Positions 7,228 to 11,130 of a DNA stretch of 11,130 bases are shown here, in pieces; within the stretch, counting starts at the first letter, position 1; each line of letters begins with the position of its first letter. This DNA comes from Ruminococcaceae bacterium UBA3451 (GTDB taxonomy: Bacteria > Bacillota > Clostridia > Oscillospirales > Acutalibacteraceae): the NCBI GenBank assembly GCA_002378845.1, contig DFRY01000006.1, positions 16,475 to 27,604 of the forward strand, read 5' to 3'. A program made the position numbers and the translations under genes. A model generated the notes under the pieces. It saw only the letters and a list, made by a program, of their open reading frames with translations. It made no database searches and had not been told where the DNA came from.

Positions 7228-7629
7228 TTATAGTGCCGATTCAAACGGACAGAGTTCCTCTTCCTGAATGAATTCCATCATGGCAAGAATAGTTTCCTCA
7301 CTGCATAAATAAGCCATTTTACTCGCTTCCGATTCGGGCAGTTCATAAGAATCTTCCGCAATCCGGCGAAATAGCTTTCTTAGAATTTCGCATCGGTCTT
7401 TAAACGACTTTGCAGCGGCAATTCCCGTTGAGGTCAGAACAATTTCACCCGAATTGTTCTTTTCAATCATCTCTTCGGCTTCCAGATTTTTGATAGCCCT
7501 TGTAACACTTGGCTTTGTAACGTGCAGGCCGTTCGAAATGTCAATGGGCCGAACGTAACCTTGCTTTTTACTTAACTGATAAATCAGGTTCAAATAGCTT
7601 CGATTGGAATAAGATAAACTACAGCTCAA
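7228..7629 (-). CDS. DtxR/MntR-like transcriptional regulator lacking the canonical metal ligands
   Basis: Protein of 133 residues. An N-terminal winged helix-turn-helix (YVRPIDISNGLHVTKPSVTR, recognition helix about 38-50) is followed by a short dimerisation domain, matching the layout and length of MntR-type manganese/iron regulators. Aligned by eye with Bacillus subtilis MntR, the metal ligands are replaced: Asp8 by Ser11, Glu11 by Asn14, His77 by Cys80, Glu99 by Ser103, Glu102 by Ala106 and His103 by Tyr107. Cysteines at 80, 109 and 127 might form another site. It starts with TTG; AGGTGAG about 6 bases upstream supports this, and the CDF gene uses the same pattern. It lies 47 bases after the CDF gene and is followed by a terminator, so the two are probably co-transcribed and it may control metal efflux. 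A MarR-like assignment is less likely, because the TKPSVTRAIKNLE recognition helix is DtxR-like. Confidence 0.82.
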   Translation of the reverse strand: MSCSLSYSNRSYLNLIYQLSKKQGYVRPIDISNGLHVTKPSVTRAIKNLEAEEMIEKNNSGEIVLTSTGIAAAKSFKDRCEILRKLFRRIAEDSYELPESEASKMAYLCSEETILAMMEFIQEEELCPFESAL

Positions 7630-7676
7630 AATTTACTCACCTGCCTGTTTTGTTTTTTCTTAACCTTTTTCATAAT

Positions 7677-8627
7677 TTATCTCATTATGGATGAAAGCAG
7701 GCGGCGCTGCATCGGCTGGCTATAGTCCGGCGTTTCGTTGACTGGATCAATATGAATCACCAGACTTACTCCTTGTTTAACCAGCTCTTCTTCCGCTTGA
7801 TACATAGCCTGGTGCGCTTTTGTGAGCGGAATATAGGACGGAATTTCAGCATGGATGGAAGCAATCACCTTCCCCGGGCCATAATCATGAATTATCAGGT
7901 CGTGAACGCCGGTTACATACTTCGATTTGCATACGGCACTGCGTATTGTTTCGGATAATACGGGGTCAGGCGCTTCGCCGATGAGTGATGATGCCGCCTG
8001 TTTTGTAACGGAAATACCGGAGTAAATGAGAAATCCCGATACGATAAGTCCCAGCGGACCGTCGGCCGAAATACCTGTCAGCCGGTAAAATAACAGCGAA
8101 AATGTCGTTGCGGTCAAAATAAAAACGTCGCCTAAGGCGTCGACGGATGCTGCTTTTAAAATAGGGGACGCCATTTTTTTGGCATATTTTCGGTTCAGCA
8201 GGCTGAAGAAAAGTTTCAGCGGAATAGAAATTACCATGAGAGAAAATGATATGGCATCAAATTGCAGCGAAGATGGGTGTAACAGTTTTTCACAGGAGGT
8301 TCGGCTGAAAAACACTCCGATTCCCAAAATTACCAATCCCATAAGAAAGGAGCACAAATATTCTACTCTGCCGAATCCGAACGGATGCCTGCGGTCGGCA
8401 GGTTTGCCGACCAGCAGAAAGGTTATGACGGTCACCACCGCGGATAACGAGTCTGCCAGATTATGAAACGCATCCGCTGTCACAGAACTGCTCCCGGTGG
8501 ACAGGCCGGAAAATAATTCAATCAAAAAAATCAAGCCGTTTATGCAAATTCCGGCGGCGCCAACCATAAGGCAAGTTTTTCTTTGATTTTTTTCCGCCGG
8601 TAAATCACCGGATTGTATCGAATTCAA
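7677..8627 (-). CDS. Cation diffusion facilitator (CDF) metal exporter, probably Mn/Fe-type
   Basis: Six-helix proton-coupled antiporter that exports divalent metal, with a cytoplasmic C-terminal dimerisation domain. From the TTG at 8627 it has 316 residues. AGAGGTG sits about 7 bases before this TTG, while an upstream GTG at 8636 overlaps that site and is unlikely to be used. Metal site A reads DAFHN in helix 2 (Asp52, Asn56) and DALGD in helix 5 (Asp163, Asp167). Zinc exporters such as YiiP/CzcD carry His in helix 5, so its absence here argues for manganese or iron. HPFGFGRVEYL after helix 2 is the family signature. The C-terminal part (VHDLIIHDYGPGKVIASIHA and VIHIDP) is the ferredoxin-like domain. 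The gene is flanked by two regulators of metal-sensor families and preceded by a TTAGG-type palindrome at 8672-8687. Confidence 0.92.
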   Translation of the reverse strand: MNSIQSGDLPAEKNQRKTCLMVGAAGICINGLIFLIELFSGLSTGSSSVTADAFHNLADSLSAVVTVITFLLVGKPADRRHPFGFGRVEYLCSFLMGLVILGIGVFFSRTSCEKLLHPSSLQFDAISFSLMVISIPLKLFFSLLNRKYAKKMASPILKAASVDALGDVFILTATTFSLLFYRLTGISADGPLGLIVSGFLIYSGISVTKQAASSLIGEAPDPVLSETIRSAVCKSKYVTGVHDLIIHDYGPGKVIASIHAEIPSYIPLTKAHQAMYQAEEELVKQGVSLVIHIDPVNETPDYSQPMQRRLLSSIMR

Positions 8628-8671
8628 AATAAACACCTCTTAAACTATGGAAATAGATTGCGTACAAAACA

Positions 8672-8687
8672 AGTTAGGAACCTAACT
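8672..8687. promoter_or_regulatory. TTAGG-WW-CCTAA palindrome upstream of the CDF gene (operator copy 1)
   Basis: AGTTAGG-AA-CCTAACT, with 7-bp arms, lies 45 bases before the CDF start codon. It has the same core as the two copies around the marR promoter. No clear -35/-10 pair could be assigned to the CDF gene, so its exact promoter relation is unknown. Confidence 0.7.
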
Positions 8688-8700
8688 AATTTATGGGTAT

Positions 8701-8722
8701 GGTACCCCGTAGGCGGGGTACC
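8701..8722. repeat. Perfect 9-bp hairpin between marR and the CDF gene
   Basis: GGTACCCCG (8701-8709) and CGGGGTACC (8714-8722) form a GC-rich stem with a 4-base loop, starting 10 bases after the marR stop codon in the direction of transcription. No T-run follows on either strand, so it is not a standard terminator. It may be a weak terminator, an attenuator or an RNA end-stabiliser separating marR from the exporter transcript. Confidence 0.6.
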
Positions 8723-8732
8723 TTCCTGTCAG

Positions 8733-9284
8733 TTAAACTTTATGGTGGGAAAATCCGTGGTGGTGGTAAGCCGATTCGTGGTAGGAGTCCTGACCGCCGT
8801 AATGTTTATGATGATGGAATATATCATGATTCGATTCCGTGGAATCAATGGCGTCTAAATGAGAACATAATTTTTCCGTTAACGCCAGCATCTGTTTAAT
8901 TTCATCGTCCGTTAGGCCACCGAACAAAGCACCGGTTATTTTTTGTGTGGCTGTTTGGGAGTCTTTTGCCGCATTCTTTCCCTGTTCTGTCAAAAAGATA
9001 TGCAAGACGCGCTGATCTCTTTCATCCTGCTGCCGATAAATAAGCCCGAGCTGCTCCATTTTAGACAGCATTTCTGTCATTGACGACGGGCGCACATCCA
9101 TTTCCTCAGCAAGGTCGCGCTGAATGACCCCTTCGTTTTCTGCAATGAGCATTAAAAGTCTGGACTGCTCGCGATAATAACCGTCTGCGTGGCCGACAGA
9201 ATGTGCACAGCGATGCATTTGCCGCCCTAGCCGATGGATTGCAGTAAATAGTTTTATCGAATCACTTACAGTATTTTCATTCAT
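8733..9284 (-). CDS. MarR-family regulator with histidine-rich C-terminal tail
   Basis: Winged helix-turn-helix repressor of 183 residues, longer than the usual 140-150. The ATG at 9284 is preferred: GGAG stands 9 bases upstream, whereas an in-frame GTG at 9299 overlaps that site. The DNA-binding core is seen at about 53-96 (IQRDLAEEMDVRPSSMTEML, then GLIYRQQDERDQRVLHIFLT). After the dimerisation helix comes a tail of about 31 residues (153-183) with 11 histidines, including HHHKH, YHHHG and FSHHKV. Such a tail suggests binding of Zn, Ni, Co or Fe. It could be a sensing, storage or tuning element. With the CDF exporter next door, a metal-responsive repressor is the natural reading. Zinc-responsive MarR proteins (AdcR/ZitR) are the known precedent, but they lack a comparable long tail. 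Palindromes flank its promoter, pointing to autoregulation. Confidence 0.9.
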   Translation of the reverse strand: MNENTVSDSIKLFTAIHRLGRQMHRCAHSVGHADGYYREQSRLLMLIAENEGVIQRDLAEEMDVRPSSMTEMLSKMEQLGLIYRQQDERDQRVLHIFLTEQGKNAAKDSQTATQKITGALFGGLTDDEIKQMLALTEKLCSHLDAIDSTESNHDIFHHHKHYGGQDSYHESAYHHHGFSHHKV

Positions 9285-9323
9285 TTCGTTTATCTCCACT
9301 ATATTGTCTATTCTAAATATTAA

Positions 9324-9337
9324 TTTAGGTTCCTAAC
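9324..9337. promoter_or_regulatory. TTAGG-TT-CCTAA palindrome over the marR start site (operator copy 2)
   Basis: TTTAGGTTCCTAAC lies immediately downstream of the -10 box, where a bound repressor would block transcription. It shares the 5-bp arms TTAGG/CCTAA with the copies at 8672-8687 and 9381-9394. Confidence 0.75.
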
Positions 9338-9344
9338 TAATGCA

Positions 9345-9373
9345 ATCATACTGCGCATAAGCAACAATGTCAA
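9345..9373 (-). promoter_or_regulatory. Promoter of the marR gene
   Basis: TTGACA (9373-9368), exactly 17 bases, then TATGAT (9350-9345) on the minus strand. The start site would fall near 9338, at the edge of operator copy 2. Confidence 0.8.
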
Positions 9374-9380
9374 GCATTAA

Positions 9381-9394
9381 TTTAGGAACCTAAT
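9381..9394. promoter_or_regulatory. TTAGG-AA-CCTAA palindrome upstream of the marR -35 box (operator copy 3)
   Basis: TTTAGGAACCTAAT lies 8 bases upstream of the -35 hexamer. Its centre is 57 bp from that of copy 2, so the promoter is bracketed by two sites. Looping or cooperative binding by the MarR dimer is possible. Confidence 0.7.
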
Positions 9395-9453
9395 TATTAT
9401 TATGATCCGGTTTTGTAATATGTGAGCTCAATTTCCTTTTGAAGCAAAGCTCT

Positions 9454-9561
9454 TTATTTCTTTAAATATTTAATCATACAAAGAATCGCAAGAACAAGAG
9501 CTGTTATTTTTAAACCATTGTAAAGAACCGTAAATAGCTGCGCTGCTGCTATTATTGCCAT
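9454..9561 (-). CDS. Small hydrophobic membrane protein of 35 residues
   Basis: An ORF too short for standard gene calls. The ATG at 9561 has AAAGGAGAG about 6 bases upstream, one of the best ribosome binding sites in the window, and the frame ends in TAA at 9456-9454. The product begins MAIIAAAQLFTVLYNGLK and continues into a Leu/Ile/Ala stretch (ITALVLAILCMI), ending with the basic tail KYLKK. It would form one or two short membrane helices with a positively charged C-terminus. It starts 14 bases after the alpha/beta hydrolase stop and is probably co-transcribed with it. The function is unknown. A small regulatory peptide, a toxin-like peptide or a membrane-complex subunit are possible. Confidence 0.65.
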   Translation of the reverse strand: MAIIAAAQLFTVLYNGLKITALVLAILCMIKYLKK

Positions 9562-9575
9562 AACAAACTCTCCTT

Positions 9576-10400
9576 TTAAATGGAATCATTTATGCTGCTT
9601 AGAAACTCATCAAAGTACCCGTAAAATTCCGGTTTGTTGGCTAGGTGAACGTTATGGTCCGGGTCGGACATTTCACGGGCGGTACAATTGGAAAGTAAAG
9701 ATTGCATTCTTGCGAAATCCCCGTCGGGAACAGCTTCGTGGCTTTTTGACCGTACCAGCAAAACAGGGCATGTAATCTGCGGCAGCAGGTGATACCAATT
9801 CGTATAGTTTGCGATTCCAATTGCCATTGCCTTTGAACGGAACATCATTTCATAGCCGTTCACCGTTTCTGTCAGGCTGTTCATAAAATACTGATATTCC
9901 AGTTCGGAACAGGAAACCTGTTTAATAAAATCCGAGGCTTCTTTTTTTGCCGGGAAGGGCAAAGGCCAATCTTTCGTTGGGTTGAAAAGCAAATAATGGT
10001 CACTTGCTTTGTCTGGCCCGTCTGCGGATTTATCAAGGATTGCCGCCGCTTTTACTTTTTCGGGGTAGAATGCGGCGATGTGACCGACAACGGCCCCGCC
10101 CATGGAATGGCCAACGAGAAGCGCGGAATCAATATCCAGTAATTTCAGCAGTTCCACGGCATCTTCTGCCATTGCTTTGTCGGTATAATCGGAATCCGGG
10201 TTGCCGCTTAACCCGTGACCCCTTTGGTCAGGAGCAATAATCCGATACCTGTCCCCGTAATGCTGCATGAAATCGTACCAGGTTTCTGCTCTGCCGCATC
10301 GGCCGTGAAGGCAAAGAATGATTGGCCCGTTCGTTCTTGTGTCAAGATAAAATAAATCTAGGTTTTTTAATTTTGCAATGTTTCTGGTTACTTTTATCAT
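9576..10400 (-). CDS. Alpha/beta-fold hydrolase
   Basis: Cytoplasmic hydrolase of 274 residues with the classic fold. An oxyanion-hole segment CLHGRCGRAETW lies near 30-41, then APDQRGHGLSGNP, and the nucleophile elbow LLVGHSMGG has Ser99. The catalytic His is most likely His249 in DPDHNVHLANKPEF. The acid is Glu222 or Asp226, in the loop after VLLVRSKS. The family is broad, covering esterases, lactonases, C-C hydrolases and epoxide hydrolase-like enzymes, so no substrate is assigned. The cap region (about 130-200) contains several aromatic residues, suggesting a hydrophobic substrate. AAGGAG lies about 8 bases before the ATG. It has its own promoter and is followed at once by a 35-residue membrane peptide. 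Confidence 0.9.
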   Translation of the reverse strand: MIKVTRNIAKLKNLDLFYLDTRTNGPIILCLHGRCGRAETWYDFMQHYGDRYRIIAPDQRGHGLSGNPDSDYTDKAMAEDAVELLKLLDIDSALLVGHSMGGAVVGHIAAFYPEKVKAAAILDKSADGPDKASDHYLLFNPTKDWPLPFPAKKEASDFIKQVSCSELEYQYFMNSLTETVNGYEMMFRSKAMAIGIANYTNWYHLLPQITCPVLLVRSKSHEAVPDGDFARMQSLLSNCTAREMSDPDHNVHLANKPEFYGYFDEFLSSINDSI

Positions 10401-10473
10401 CGGACACTCCTTAGAAAAACTGTGTTTTTACCGCCGTGCGACGGAGAACAGAACAAAATAAAATTTCTTTATT

Positions 10474-10502
10474 ATAATAACACCTTAAACGAAAGATGCC
10501 AA
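10474..10502 (-). promoter_or_regulatory. Promoter of the alpha/beta hydrolase gene
   Basis: TTGGCA (10502-10497), 17 bases, then TATTAT (10479-10474) preceded by TG one base upstream (extended -10). The leader before the ATG is about 65 bases. Confidence 0.6.
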
Positions 10503-10515
10503 TAGGTTTAAAGTA

Positions 10516-10560
10516 AACAAATATCCGGCTGTTTCATCTTCCCTGATGAAACAGCCGGAT
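10516..10560 (-). terminator. Strong hairpin terminator after the GerAB-like gene
   Basis: A perfect 16-bp stem, ATCCGGCTGTTTCATC (10523-10538) with GATGAAACAGCCGGAT (10545-10560), has a 6-base loop. On the minus strand ATTTGTTT follows. It ends the leftward germination transcript just ahead of the hydrolase promoter. Confidence 0.8.
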
Positions 10561-10598
10561 AAAGTATTATATGAATGTTTTTGTTCAGAATAGGTGGA

Positions 10599-11130
10599 TT
10601 AAGAGGTTGCCGTTTCACCTTGCGTATCCGCTTTCGGCTGATTTGTAGAATGAAGGCGATTTTGTATTTCTGCAATTATCAATGTAATCACCGGAAAAAT
10701 AATTTCAAACGGAATTGTGTAAATAACAAAAAAGGGAATAAAATCGAATAGCTCCTGAACACTGGTATAGAGCAATTGGGATACGACGATAATGATTAAA
10801 GCGCACGGTACCACTAAGCCGCTTGAGCTGTCCATTTGAAAGGTTCGGGCAAGGCCAAGCGAAGCGGTATGCAAACAAATACATACTTTTATAAAACCGG
10901 CGAGCACCAGATTTACACCGACCAGTACCTCGAACCGAGAAAAGAATTCTCCGATTGATACAATGCTGATCGCCTGATAAGATGGAAAATAGAATAATCC
11001 GGTAGCCGGCAATCCCAAAATTATAATATTGCGCATCGCGACTATCAAAATTGTGAGAATCGATATTCCCAAAGCTTTCAGCATAATTTTAGCAGGGTTT
11101 GCCGATTTATCTATTACAGCGAAAAAAGGA
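10599..11130 (-). CDS. GerAB-like spore germination permease (5' part outside the window)
   Basis: C-terminal 176 residues of a multi-helix protein of the GerAB/YndE family (APC-like transporters). In the spore inner membrane these form, with GerAA and GerAC partners, the receptor that senses nutrients to trigger germination. The frame is open to the window edge, so the ATG at 11084 is internal. The family hallmark FPSYQAISIVSIGEFFSRFE is followed by GVNLVLAGFIKVCICLHTAS and two further helices (LVVPCALIIIVVSQLLYTS and the FFVIYTIPFEIIFPVITLII region), then a short hydrophilic tail ending GETATS. GerAB proteins are usually about 365 residues, so roughly half is visible. Its presence marks the organism as an endospore former. 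The partner genes, if present, would lie to the right, because the terminator follows on the left. Confidence 0.88.
   Translation of the reverse strand, partial: PFFAVIDKSANPAKIMLKALGISILTILIVAMRNIIILGLPATGLFYFPSYQAISIVSIGEFFSRFEVLVGVNLVLAGFIKVCICLHTASLGLARTFQMDSSSGLVVPCALIIIVVSQLLYTSVQELFDFIPFFVIYTIPFEIIFPVITLIIAEIQNRLHSTNQPKADTQGETATS

Noticed and set aside
8613..8899. Plus-strand open frames across the marR/CDF gap
   Set aside because: They read through the hairpin, the operator and the complement of the His-rich tail. The Val- and Met-rich translation reflects the complement of His codons, not a gene.

Overview
The window reads as a stretch of chromosome from a spore-forming, low- to mid-GC Firmicute of class Clostridia. 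The reasons are strong AGGAGG-type ribosome binding sites, sigma-A-like promoters with AT-rich spacers, a GerAB-type spore germination permease at the right edge, and Clostridia-style accessory families. A family-level guess such as Oscillospiraceae is only an impression. No rRNA, tRNA, CRISPR array, insertion sequence or phage gene was seen.

Left part (1-3480), carbohydrate use. A lipoprotein sugar-binding component of an ABC importer (leftward, cut by the window start) and a glycoside hydrolase family 2 enzyme (rightward) are divergently transcribed from a 368-base AT-rich region. That region holds two good back-to-back promoters, each with a dyad at its predicted transcription start. The hydrolase is interrupted by an in-frame TAG at codon 156, where a Trp is expected. 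A bidirectional terminator at about 3437-3476 closes this unit and the leftward operon that faces it.

Middle part (3494-7110), a leftward four-gene set. In transcription order it holds a nitrilase-superfamily amidohydrolase, a secreted/membrane protein of unknown function, a maltose/galactoside O-acetyltransferase-like gene broken by a one-base deletion in an A-run, and a DUF89/ARMT1-like metal-dependent phosphatase. Gaps of 53-70 bases and one promoter ahead of the nitrilase suggest a single operon.

Metal-homeostasis part (7182-9394), also leftward. It holds a MarR-family regulator with an unusual histidine-rich C-terminal tail, a cation diffusion facilitator (CDF) exporter with a DxxxN/DxxxD metal site, and a DtxR/MntR-like regulator that has lost the canonical metal ligands. 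Three copies of a TTAGG-WW-CCTAA palindrome flank the marR promoter and precede the CDF gene. They suggest that the MarR protein controls both itself and the exporter. This is the most interesting system in the window.

Right part (9454-11130). An alpha/beta hydrolase with its own promoter is followed by a 35-residue hydrophobic small protein. Then come a strong hairpin terminator and the C-terminal half of a GerAB-like spore germination permease that runs off the window. All functional statements come from motif reading by eye; no database search was possible.
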